Origin: Oxalobacteraceae bacterium
Lineage (GTDB): Bacteria; Pseudomonadota; Gammaproteobacteria; Burkholderiales; Burkholderiaceae_D
Assembly (NCBI GenBank): GCA_021151485.1
Contig: JAGKXB010000026.1
Location: 1-30,154, forward strand
Direction: 5' to 3'
Length of the DNA stretch: 30,154 bases
Part shown: positions 8,801 to 17,700 of the stretch, piece by piece
Layout of the letters: each line of letters begins with the position of its first letter
How positions within the stretch are numbered: position 1 is the first letter of the stretch
Program-made: the position numbers and the translations under genes
The notes under the pieces: model-generated
The model's input: only the letters and a program-made list of their open reading frames with translations
Told to the model about the DNA's origin: nothing
The model's database searches: none

Positions 8801-11708
8801 GCGCTCAGGAGTTAATCCTCGGCACATTAGTTACGTTGAAGCACATGGTACCGGCACTAGTCTCGGAGATCCGATTGAAATATCAGGTCTTACCAAGGCG
8901 TTTGAGCAGACCGATACTCAATATTGTGCCATAGGCTCAGTGAAGTCCAATATCGGTCACGCGGAAGCTGCTGCCGGTGTGGCAGGTGTGACTAAAATTT
9001 TATTGCAGCTAAAACACAGGGCGCTAGCTCCGTCGCTGCATTCGAAAACGCTCAACCCCTATGCAAAAATCGATCAAAGCCCTTTCTACGTGTTGCAGAA
9101 GTTAGAAGATTGGCAACGCCCAACACAAAAAGATCCCGTTTCCGGAAAAGTCATCGAGTTGCCGCGTATTGCGGGATTAAGCTCATTTGGTGCTGGTGGA
9201 GCCAATGCGCACTTTGTTATTGAAGAATACCCGGCAGAAGCGGATCCAAGAAATTATTCTCCCCGCACTTCTGATCCGGTATTGGTAATGCTTTCCGCGA
9301 AGCGCGAGGATTCACTGGAGAAAATGGTTGTACAATTGCGTGATTTTATTACGCGTGAACCACAGACTCATTTAGCAGATATTGCATATACCTTGCAGAC
9401 CGGTCGTGTGCACATGGATTTTGGTGTTGCTGTTATTGTGTCATCGCTGGCTGAGCTACAAATAAAATTGAACGCCTATCTTGAAACAAAAGGTCATAAT
9501 GGTTCTGTACCTGGAGTTTATTATGGTAAGCGCCCGCGTAATAAAAACGCGAAGAATGATTTTTCTGATCAGCAAGTGGATGAGTGGTTATTGCGTAAAG
9601 ATCTCAATAACCTTGCGCAAGCTTGGCTAAAAGGTCAGGAAAATATCACCTGGTCCAAGCTCTACCAACCCGGTTCTGCATTTCGGATTTCTGTCCCCGG
9701 CTACGTATACTCACGGCAGCGATATTGGGTAAGTCCCCCTAAAAAAAATACGCAATTTGGGGCATTGGATTCGTTCATTGATGCAAATGTCTCAACGTTA
9801 GATGAGCAGTTGTTTGTAAAAACATTTAACCAAAGCGCGTTTTATTTAAAAGATCATAAATTGGGAACGAAATCAGTTTTACCTGGCGTCGCCTATCTTG
9901 AGTTGGCCCGTCAAGCCGCACAACTGGCTGCTGATGGAGAGCCTGTTTTAGGACTGACAAATATTAAGTGGCTGAAACCGATTGTTGTAAACGGTGCGCA
10001 AGAAACTACACACATAAGCTTGCGGCCCGCCAATGGCAATGTTGAATTTGAAATCTTTAAAAGTGTAAGTGGCGGCAGTCGCATCGTGTTCTGTCGTGGA
10101 TCGGCGGTGATTTCTCGCTATTCGTCTGCTTCATCGGTTCAGGGTATGAGCCTCCCATTACCGGTGATCGATCCTCGTACGGTGAAAGCGAGATCAACGC
10201 ATCTACATGAACACCAAATCAAGAACGGCTTCGAAAGTTTGGGTTTCGGTTTTGGTCCAAGCTTTCAGGTTATGAAGGGACTGTATATCAATCAATCGGA
10301 AGCTATGGCGGATCTAGCGCTGACTGCGGAGCTAGCGGGTTCTACTGACGACTATGTTTTGCACCCGGCGTTACTGGATGGTGCATTACGTACGGCCGTT
10401 GGTATAGGCGGTTTTGATTCCAGCGACGCCGGGATGCCACTTCCCATTTCGCTCGGTCGTATCGTCATTCACAGACCTCTAACGGAAACTTGTATCAGTT
10501 ATGCTGTGTATTCAGCGAGTCAGCCTTCTCAGGCGAGCCAAAGATCTTACGATATTTACATTCTCAATGATCGAGGGGAGATGTTGGCGACCTTGTTAGG
10601 GTTTACCACTCAATATGTTTCTCACTTTGCAGACACCAAGAAATTAACTGATCAACTGTTACCGGTTGGCGAGCTGCAACGGCCGTTAGAGATTGCGGCA
10701 AAGGTTCAAACTAACCCGGTAGCTCCGGCAGCGCCGAATTCGGTATCGTTACAAGTCGCTACATCGATTAACTCACCGACACATACTGTAAAAATTTATT
10801 TAACTGATCTTGTGTCTCAGGCAACCAAAATTCCTGTTGCGCAAATCGATACGGCAACGGCGTTGGAAAACTATGGCATAGATTCAGTAATGATCATGGC
10901 CATGAATGAAAAATTGGAAGCGATTTTTGGTCTTGGTGTCCCGAAAACATTGTTCTTCGAATATCAAGATATTGATGGTTTGGCGGAGTATTTTTCCGAA
11001 AATCATGCCGAAGATATTCGTAAGCTCATGCCTATGGAACCTGCTATTCCCATTGAATATCAGCAAACCCCTCCACCAACTCAGGATACTTTGGGGGAAG
11101 TGGTGCGAAACTATTTGAGTGCCTTACTCTCTCGGTTTACAAAAATTGACCAAGCCCAAATCGATGGTGATGTCCCCATCGAGAACTATGGGATTGATTC
11201 GGTCATGATCATGGGAATGAATGAAGATTTGGAAAAAACCTTCGGCCAGGATATTCCCAAGACTCTTTTCTTTGAGTACCAAACCATTAATGAGTTAGTG
11301 GATTTCCTGTTGGAGAATCACCCAACAGAAGTACAAGCCATGAACCATTCGGCGAGTACTATGGTGGTCAACACAACAGTTGCAACGACAACTTCCACAA
11401 CGATTACGATTAACGATGCGCCAGTAGACGCATTGACGGGTAGTGCCAAGTCACGCTTGGTAAATTCGTCTGCGGATATTTCTTTCGCCCGGAGCGAGAC
11501 CTCCCATCAGCAGCATCGCATAAGTGAACAGCGATTGGACTATGTAAGCCGCGCTGCTCACACCGTTCATGAACCGGCACAATCTGATACTCCCCCGTTA
11601 TCTGCCGCTGACCAATTGAAAAGGACAATTAGTGCGTTGACAGACCTGGAGGTAGAAAATTTACTGCGTGAGCTGTTGGCTTCTGACGAATTGGAAACGG
11701 AGTTTTGA
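2844..11708 (+). CDS. Trans-AT polyketide synthase, KS-DH-KR-ACP-ACP-KS-DH-ACP-ACP
   Basis: This cytoplasmic 2954-residue megasynthase has two extension modules and no internal AT domain. KS1 (1-440) begins at residue 1 and has Cys171 (DTACSSS), His306 (HGTGT) and His352 (NIGHLE). A KS-AT-type linker ends at the LPTYPF motif. DH1 (about 619-925) has His648 and Asp823 (DxxxQ), but Asn replaces the Gly of HxxxGxxxxP. KR1 (structural plus catalytic part, about 960-1400) has GGLGALG at 1181, Ser1309 and Tyr1322; IIED in the LDD region suggests a B-type ketoreductase. ACP1 (Ser1487) and ACP2 (Ser1594) are near-identical tandem copies. KS2 (about 1690-2135) has Cys1866, His2001 and His2039. DH2 (about 2305-2600) has His2338 and Asp2512, but Thr replaces the motif Gly and Arg replaces the Gln of DxxxQ. 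ACP3 (Ser2681) and ACP4 (Ser2786) follow, then a Thr-rich linker. Residues 2915-2954 form a helical acidic docking tail. The start follows AAGGAG at 2831-2836. Module 2 has DH without KR. There is no loading domain. Family and domain order are secure; the product is unknown. Confidence 0.95.
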   Translation: MNVAIIGVSCKFPGANNYSEFWDNLVGKRSSISEIPLSRWNWREYWGDPKQQAKKSNSKWGGFVADVDAFDANFFGILPKVVETMDPQQRLVLELVWGCLEDAGVAPSSLRGKKVGVMLGVFNHDYKETQDSTNISIEAHYSTGTAASIIANRVSHYFDFKGPSFPIDTACSSSLNAIHSAIQALKFGDCEMALAGGVNLLLTPTRHISFSKMGMLSPTGQCITFDASANGYVRGEGAGLVLLKPLEKAIADGDAIYGVIKGTAVNHCGETYTLTYPSSIAQANVIQEAHERAEVPINTVNYIEAHGTGTPKGDPIEFEGLLRAFETLAARQGVSLTPGYCALGSVKTNIGHLEAAAGIAGVIKVLLAFRNKQLPALQNFSSINPKISINNTPFSILGESKKWVPERVSNDNQNVTAPLRAGVSSFGFGGTNSHIVLEEFARGEKPKTIKKPAYLIALSAKSPAALQRLKSNLLVWLDKNQDTGLQDLSAGLLVGRDHHSVRFGCVVKDMKSAIQALQDSMGDKAQYSIVDRDNLELLAEATQSANELIEKSLRNEGKKNYSQHLGLLAELYVKGADPVWCDLFVGGTTQRLNLPTYPFEKDTFWIAQPENKNLQAGPHPLLHTTLSGGTKNSFFSLFDGQEFFLKDHQVKNQAVLPAVAYLEIMYQAMLRAASTQLVDASAAVEIRDVIWLRPFTLPDGSKELRVTLNAESTEKNNSPLKFEFISGVEDLSFVKNCQAKAFIVERAEPDLLPNFNYPGHGWATYPSSACYGRFSSLGFGYGASHQSIVLLAQNADQVLVQLVMPNDLQDSIGDYVLHPSIADGALQAAVALISGLDANANDTVQPVSPYLPFSLECLKIYGATQVSQWAWVRPASGSRAAPMKKLDIDIFSEIPGTDGRAQIIAQFKGLGLRQIEKEALRVNEQISPSYKDNIMNDSHSYYTPHWFKQSVDGQLAPLDSLLIIGDPLDVELCVSRLKRNSSFNQSSIFSAVYSNEYVKKSATEFTLRPGVNGDFIALVNDISAQQMVPRNVLFLSKEESENSGDNTDTNLSKSAESAFCLVKAYLKAAKSARFINLVQGNGTGFIPIYQALSAFYKTIKIERPAYSGRVVVFDIKNATDTSFSNLITTEFSDSTSHADVRYINENRFVREFIAADELKKIKDLTSAQSGFKAGGVYLITGGLGALGLLVAGYLVKQYNARVYLTGRSAISAEKQQQLKTVDVDGNSVVYLPCDISDESSVSELVREINSQGFKLNGVIHSAGIIEDSFILKKDFDSFSRVVAPKVKGTINLDRATQDQPLDMFVLFSSVTGVLGNLGQCDYAFGNSFEDYYSHYRNDLLSNGERSGKAVSINWPYWKEGGMVLTDKEEGILRKNFGIVPLENASGLQALEFAVSSQISQLAVLEGDETKIHQVLGVRTNVSEADISEITRVAFEKNYESNSTNTAYNSILKENAVKYLISQFAKEVSLSEDKFELYAPFQQYGFDSVVMVDLVILLEEEFSNLPATLFFEYKNINDLADFFVANYPEKFVASTDVASAQEEIKVPVLVESKISVNDLKAKVVSYLIELFAREVELPEERFELYAPFQQYGFDSVVMVNLVIALEEEFENLPATLFFEYKNINDLADFFASNYAKHFESLISPEPSVVTTSSNLNTDENVARIQLPIISMPAEDQGYSSLLNDKQQLADDEIVIIGVSGRYPEAETLAEFWNNLKNGVDCIREIPEERAWGVENLFQPGPAVLGKSYSKWGGFLKAIDHFDPLFFGISPAEAEVMDPHERLFLETVALAVEDAGYCPDKLAQPDGVHESPVGVYVGTMWGDYQLFGVDGDTPKNMIAPRSWYWAVANRISYQFNFSGPSITLDTACSSSLTAIHLACEALKLGDINVGIAGGVNLSLHPQKYNTLSDLHFLSSDGRCRSFGTGGDGYVPAEAVGAIILKRKSDAVRDGDHIYAVIKSSSINHGGKTSGFTVPNPNRQGALIKDAIARSGVNPRHISYVEAHGTGTSLGDPIEISGLTKAFEQTDTQYCAIGSVKSNIGHAEAAAGVAGVTKILLQLKHRALAPSLHSKTLNPYAKIDQSPFYVLQKLEDWQRPTQKDPVSGKVIELPRIAGLSSFGAGGANAHFVIEEYPAEADPRNYSPRTSDPVLVMLSAKREDSLEKMVVQLRDFITREPQTHLADIAYTLQTGRVHMDFGVAVIVSSLAELQIKLNAYLETKGHNGSVPGVYYGKRPRNKNAKNDFSDQQVDEWLLRKDLNNLAQAWLKGQENITWSKLYQPGSAFRISVPGYVYSRQRYWVSPPKKNTQFGALDSFIDANVSTLDEQLFVKTFNQSAFYLKDHKLGTKSVLPGVAYLELARQAAQLAADGEPVLGLTNIKWLKPIVVNGAQETTHISLRPANGNVEFEIFKSVSGGSRIVFCRGSAVISRYSSASSVQGMSLPLPVIDPRTVKARSTHLHEHQIKNGFESLGFGFGPSFQVMKGLYINQSEAMADLALTAELAGSTDDYVLHPALLDGALRTAVGIGGFDSSDAGMPLPISLGRIVIHRPLTETCISYAVYSASQPSQASQRSYDIYILNDRGEMLATLLGFTTQYVSHFADTKKLTDQLLPVGELQRPLEIAAKVQTNPVAPAAPNSVSLQVATSINSPTHTVKIYLTDLVSQATKIPVAQIDTATALENYGIDSVMIMAMNEKLEAIFGLGVPKTLFFEYQDIDGLAEYFSENHAEDIRKLMPMEPAIPIEYQQTPPPTQDTLGEVVRNYLSALLSRFTKIDQAQIDGDVPIENYGIDSVMIMGMNEDLEKTFGQDIPKTLFFEYQTINELVDFLLENHPTEVQAMNHSASTMVVNTTVATTTSTTITINDAPVDALTGSAKSRLVNSSADISFARSETSHQQHRISEQRLDYVSRAAHTVHEPAQSDTPPLSAADQLKRTISALTDLEVENLLRELLASDELETEF
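7185..7742 (+). repeat. Duplicated ACP-coding segment (ACP1/ACP2)
   Basis: About 7185-7418 and 7506-7742 encode two tandem acyl carrier domains whose phosphopantetheine serines lie 321 bases (107 residues) apart. Over about 50 residues around the motif YGFDSVVMV the proteins differ at only a handful of positions. The DNA differs at many third codon positions. This points to an older duplication held by selection on the protein, not a recent copy. Confidence 0.8.
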
Positions 11709-11709
11709 A

Positions 11710-14700
11710 ATGAGCCTGAATGAAAAAAACAAACGTGAATTATTAGCCAAGCTCTTGCAAAAGAAGATTAGTGCAAAGGCAAACACGCAATTGGCAAAAA
11801 AATATCCTGAAGATGTTATTGCCGTCGTGGGCCTGAGTGGTCGTTATCCCATGGCGGATAACGTCGAAATGTTCTGGGACAATTTGGTAGCTGGACGGGA
11901 CTGTGTTACCGAAATTCCGGAGGAACGCTGGAACCCCGAGGCGTTCAAACGTGGTTCCGATATCGACTCGGCAAGAGCCAGGGGCGGGTTTATCGCCGAT
12001 GTTGATAAGTTTGACCCGCAATTTTTCGGTATAGCTCCACGCGAAGCCATCTCAATGGATCCTCAGGAGCGTTTGTTTCTCCAAACCGCGTGGCACACGA
12101 TAGAAGATGCGGGTTATACACCCAAAACGCTAGCGAACAGCAGTGGGAAGGTAGGCGTTTTCGTTGGTGTGATGAATTCCAACTATTCCATTTTGGGCGC
12201 ATCCCTATGGAGCGAAACTCACAAAACTGATCAAAACTACATGTGTAACCCGATGTTTTGGTCATTAGCCAACCGAGTGTCATATACATTAAATTTTAAC
12301 GGGCCTAGTCTCGCTGTAGATACCGCTTGTTCATCCTCATTAACAGCAATACATCTTGCCTGTGAAAGCATTCGCCGCAATGAGTGCGAAGTAGCGCTTG
12401 CTGGTGGTGTGAATTTAATTCTTCATCCCGCGCAGATGGAGGTGCTCGCCAAGCGAGGTATGCTGTCTCCCACCGGCAAATGCCACAGTTTTGGTAAAGG
12501 GGCTGATGGCTTTGCAGATGGAGAAGGGGTGGGGGCTGTGTTGTTGAAACCACTCAATCAAGCGCTGCAAGATGGAGATAACATCTACGGTGTTATTCGG
12601 GGTAGCTCGTTAAATTCGGGCGGAAAAACCAGTGGCTACACGGTGCCAAATCCTGTAGCGCAGGCAAACTTGATTGCCACAGTTGTTAAAAAATCCCGGA
12701 TTGACCCAGGTTCAATTAGCTATATCGAAGCTCATGGTACTGGCACCGCGCTGGGCGATCCGATCGAAATTCGGGGCTTAGCCAAGGCGTTTGGCTCGGC
12801 AACTGCGGAAAAACAGTTTTGTGCGTTAGGCTCGGTGAAAGCGAATATTGGGCATCTCGAGGCGGCGGCAGGTATATCAGGTATTACAAAAATTCTTCTG
12901 CAAATGAAGCACGAAACATTGGTGCCGACGATTAATTCTAACGAGGAAAGCGAATATATCGACTTAAAAAATACGCCTTTCTACTTGCAAAAAGAAACCA
13001 GCTCCTGGGCATTGGGTAAGAAAAAGTTGGCTGGTATAAGTTCATTTGGTGCGGGTGGATCTAATACCCATATCATCCTCCAATCATTTGATATTCCAGA
13101 ACAGTCTCATGCCGAGATACCTTGCGTAATTCCGGTATCAGTTTCCCATAAACAACAGTTGCCCACCTACGTGCAGTCTTTAATTATGTGGATTGAAAGG
13201 AATAAGGCAACCAAACATTTTAACCTTGTAAATGTTTCTCATACACTGCTTGACGGCCGCCAGGATATGGCTGTGCGACTCGCAATGGTTGCCAACAATA
13301 TTGATGAGCTGTTGGAAAAATTGCATGGATTCATGCGCGGTGATCGCAATATCGAAAACCTTTTTGAGGGTACAGCAGAAACACCTGATAGTAAGCAGGA
13401 GTTTGCATTCACTGCCTATAAGAGTGAGGAGTTAATTAGTTTTGCCAGGAAATGGGTGATTGGCGAAGTTAAAAAACCGATCGCATTGTTAAAAGATTTT
13501 CATCCAAAGCGAATATCCTTACCTGGTTATCCTTTCTTGAAAGAAAGTTATTGGGTGCCTCGTACGCCGGCGGAGGTAAATGCCAACGAATCAGTTGCTT
13601 TTGCAAAGGAAAACTCCAAGGTTTCTCCGGTACATTCAGCTGTTGCTTCAGTATCCCAACATGTAGGGGATATGTATTTGGCTCCTGTCTGGGTTGATAA
13701 GCCACTCAAGAACAATGATGCCGGAAATTCTTTATCCAATGTCTTGGTTTTCAGTAATGATACGGGCGATTATCCTGCGATAGCACGTCAATTTAGTCAG
13801 GCCCATTTTGTTGCCCTTGGGGACATGTATAGTTACGACTCAAAAAATAATTTCACTGTTCGTCAGGATCATTTGGAAGATATGGAGTTGCTTTTAAGTG
13901 CCGCTTCCAAAGCTAAACCTTTAGATGCCATTGTCTATGCGTGGAAAAATTCTGCTATAGAGGCTAATGAAAAAAACGGTACTGCAGAATCTTTATACGC
14001 AGGAATTCAACCACTCCTGAATTTGGTAAAGAGAATTATTAATAGCAGTAAAAATCCCCTGCCCAAATTGATTGTCTGGTCTGTAGATAGTGGCTGTCTG
14101 TCGGACTTGTCAAGTTTAGCGTATTCCGGATTTGTTAAATCTGTTAAGGCTGAGCAGAAAGATCTCGATATTAAGCATGTGAGTTTCGAGGGCAATCAGG
14201 AGCATTCGCTGGAGTATCAGCTAAGGGCGCTGGCGGCTGAGCTTGCGGATTCCGAGTCAGGTTCGGTTGTAGTTAAGCATCGTGGACAACGGCGTGCTGT
14301 TGAGCGGATAGACTCTATCGAGCCCGCTTCGGAAATTGGTTCGAATGATTGGGTTAAACAAAAAGGGACTTATCTGATTACTGGTGGCCTTGGTGGATTG
14401 GGTAAGGTATTTGCCAAGCGGATCGCCTCCGTAGGTGGAGTGAAATTGGCTTTGACTGGGCGTTCAGCGCTTACGGAGAGCAATAAGCAGTTTCTGGAAA
14501 CCTTACGAGAAAAAAATAATGAGGTTGTCTATTACTCGTGTGATATTACTTCGGAAGCAGATGTTCATGTGCTGTTCGAAAAAATAACCAGCCGTTTCAT
14601 CAAGCTCAATGGCATTATCCACAGTGCAGGTGTGATTAAGGATTGCCTGATTAATCGCAAAAACTGGGCAGACTTTAAGTCCGTGATAGATACAAAAATT

Positions 14701-17700
14701 AAAGGCGCTTTTAACCTTGACCAGGAAAGTGCAGCCATGCCTTTGGATTTCTTTGTCATGTTTTCCTCGGTGAGTTCAGTGCTTGGAAATATTGGTCAAA
14801 CAGATTACGCCTTTGGTAACGCTTATCTGGACGAACTCTGCCGCTGGCGAAACAATCTAAAAGATAAAAAATTACGATCGGGGAAAAGTATTTCTATCAA
14901 TTGGCCAATCTGGGAAGACGGCGGAATGAAGATAGAAAAAAACATTCTGAATGCGATGAAAGAGTCTGTGGGAATTATCCCTTTGTCGGAACCACAAGGG
15001 CTCTCCATTTTTAACGATATTATGCAGTCTTCATTCGCTCAAGTAATGCCACTGCATGGCGTATTAACGCGACTAAACACGACTCTGCAACATTACAATG
15101 CTTATGAGCCATCAGCGTTAACCGAAAAAACAATCACCAGCGCAGCTGTTACCCCGGCAATACCGAATTTGGTGCCGGGTGCCGCCGGTCAATTGGCACA
15201 GTTGCTCGATGAAAAACTGCGCGAAATGATCAGCAGAGCAATTCAGTTGCCAAAAGATCGAATTGACCCCAATAAAGTGTTCGGTGATATGGGTTTTGAT
15301 TCGATAGTGTTGCGCGAGTTTGCTGCCAATTTCAAAGCAATGCTGGATATTGAATTATCACCAGCCGTTTTCTTCTCTTCCAATACTTTGAATAAGATGA
15401 AACAGCACTTGTTGGCTGAGCACCTTTCCAGTCTGCAGAAAGTCCTGGTTCCGTCTGGAGTTAGCGCTGGTTACATCGGTTCGCAAGAGAGAGGCGGCGC
15501 ATCTCTCGTGCAGAATGCGTCAGAGGGCCAGTCTACTTATCAACAGTCTGCACAGCCCAGCTACAACGAGCCGGTTGCGATTATTGGAATGGACGGCATG
15601 TTTCCAGGTGCTGAAAATCTGGATGTGTTTTGGAAAAACTTGAGTGAATGTGTTGATCCTATTAGCGAGATACCACCACTGCGTTGGCGCTGGCAAGATC
15701 ACTATGGAAGCACTTTCGGCGCGGCCAACAAATCCAATTCAAAATGGGGTGGTTTTATGCCTCATATCGAATATTTTGATCATCATTTCTTTGATCTGTC
15801 TGCCAATGAAGCGATTCATATGGATCCGCAACAGCGGCTGTTCTTGCAAACTGTTTGGAAAACGATTGAATCTGCGGGCTACAACGCAACGGAATTGAAA
15901 GGCAATAATGTAGGTGTTTTTGTTGGCGTTGAGTTTAGCGATTACAGGGATTATCTGGATCGTAATGGGGTGCGTTACAACGCTGAAATGGTGATTGGTA
16001 ATTCGCTGAACATGATTCCCAATAGGGTTTCCTACTATTTTGATTTTAATGGCCCCAGTGAAGCGGTAGATACAGCCTGTTCAGGCAGCTTGGTAGCAAT
16101 TAACAGAGCGGTTAGATCGATTCAGTCGGGCGAGTCGCGTATGGCGATTGCCGGGGGAGTGAGCGTTATTCTTTCGCCCAAGACGATGATCGGAACCAGC
16201 CAGTTAAACATTTACTCTCCTGATGGTCGCTGCAAAACGTTTGATAAGAATGCCAATGGTTATGTAAAAGGTGAAGGTGTTGCTGCGGTTTTGTTAAAAC
16301 CATTAAAAGCCGCTATTGAAGATGGCGATAATATATTAGCGGTAATAAAGGGTACTGCAGTAAACCATGGTGGACGTAGTAATTCGATCACCGCCCCTAA
16401 TCCTGCTGCGCAGGCACGATTGTTGTTTAAAGCCTATTCAGAGGCGGGTATTGGTGCAGAGCGCGTTTCCTATATTGAGTTGCACGGTACGGGTACCAAT
16501 CTTGGCGATCCTGTGGAAGTCGAAGGCATCAAGTCAGCATTTTCAATGTTGGCGACATCTTCCGGCGCGCCGATTTCCAAATTTAATTATTGTGGTATTG
16601 GGTCGGTTAAATCCAACATCGGTCATCTTGAACCCGCCGCTGGTATTGCCGGTGTAATCAAAGTCATTCTTTCAATGAAGGCGCGTGAGCTACCGTCTAA
16701 CCTTCATTTCACCGATTTAAATCCCCTGATAAAACTAGAGAATTCACCGTTTTATATTGTCGATAAAAAGCGTGACTGGGTAAGGACTCTGGATAGTGAA
16801 GGACGCGAGTTGCCGTTGGTTGCCGGTGTAAGTTCGTTTGGTTTTGGCGGTACTAATGCCCACCTGGTGCTGGAAGAATATATTGCCCCACATCAACACT
16901 CTATCGAGCAGAGTTCATATCTCTTTGTGCTTTCTGCAAAAACGTCTGCGCAATTGGATGAGTCCGCTCGCAATTTAATTACTTATGTGGATTCTCCCGC
17001 GCGCGCAAATACCTCGTTGCGCGATTTTATTTTCACCTTGCAAGTCGGTCGAGTGCCGATGGATGAGCGGCTGGCTTTTACGGTAAGCAATTGGCAAGAC
17101 TTGCGCGAAAAACTAGGCGCCTACTTGACCGGTACACTGGATCACATTGATTGCAGAAGCAGCAAGGCAAGCAATCATATACCGGTTCAAGATTTACTGG
17201 ATGACAGTTTGCAAGGGTATATCTTGCAAAGTGGTAATTACAGACAATTAGCGAAATGGTGGCTGCTGGGTGTTAACTTCAATTGGCAGTTGCTCTATAC
17301 CAATGCGTCTGCACAAAAAATCAATCTGCCGACCTATCCGTTTGCTAAAACGCGTTGTTGGATAGATGTAATCGTCAGCGAAACCATGGTTGCTGAACCA
17401 GTGAGTGCGCCCCTGGCAGCGGTAATGCCAGCGCAATTTGTAGCGGCTGCGCCAGTTGTAACTACCAACGTCGTATCAACCATCCCTGCACTGGTGAGAG
17501 AAAAAGTCTCTCAGCTTGTTGATGTCAGCGTTGCTGAGCTTGCTGATGACGCCCACCTCGCAGCGGATATTGGATTGGACTCAATAAAAATGATGAGCTT
17601 GATTAATGAGCTTATCTCATCAAGGCCGGAAGCCGAGCTGGAATATTTTAATAATCTTGGAATGAATAGCATTGTTGGGCAAGCGCAAACCATTTCAGGC

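Noticed and set aside
10752..11318. ACP3/ACP4 as beta-branching carriers
   Set aside because: The characteristic Trp after the DSx motif is missing, and no HMG-synthase or enoyl-hydratase genes are present.
11668..11709. Upstream in-frame start of the second megasynthase, overlapping the first gene
   Set aside because: The ATG at 11710 has GGAG 7 bases upstream and directly follows the previous stop. The 14 extra residues are out-of-frame readings of the first gene's end and would precede the docking helix.
15568..16880. KS4 as a non-elongating KS (KS0)
   Set aside because: Cys1457, the His of HGTGT and the His of NIGHLE are all present, so there is no sign of inactivation by motif.
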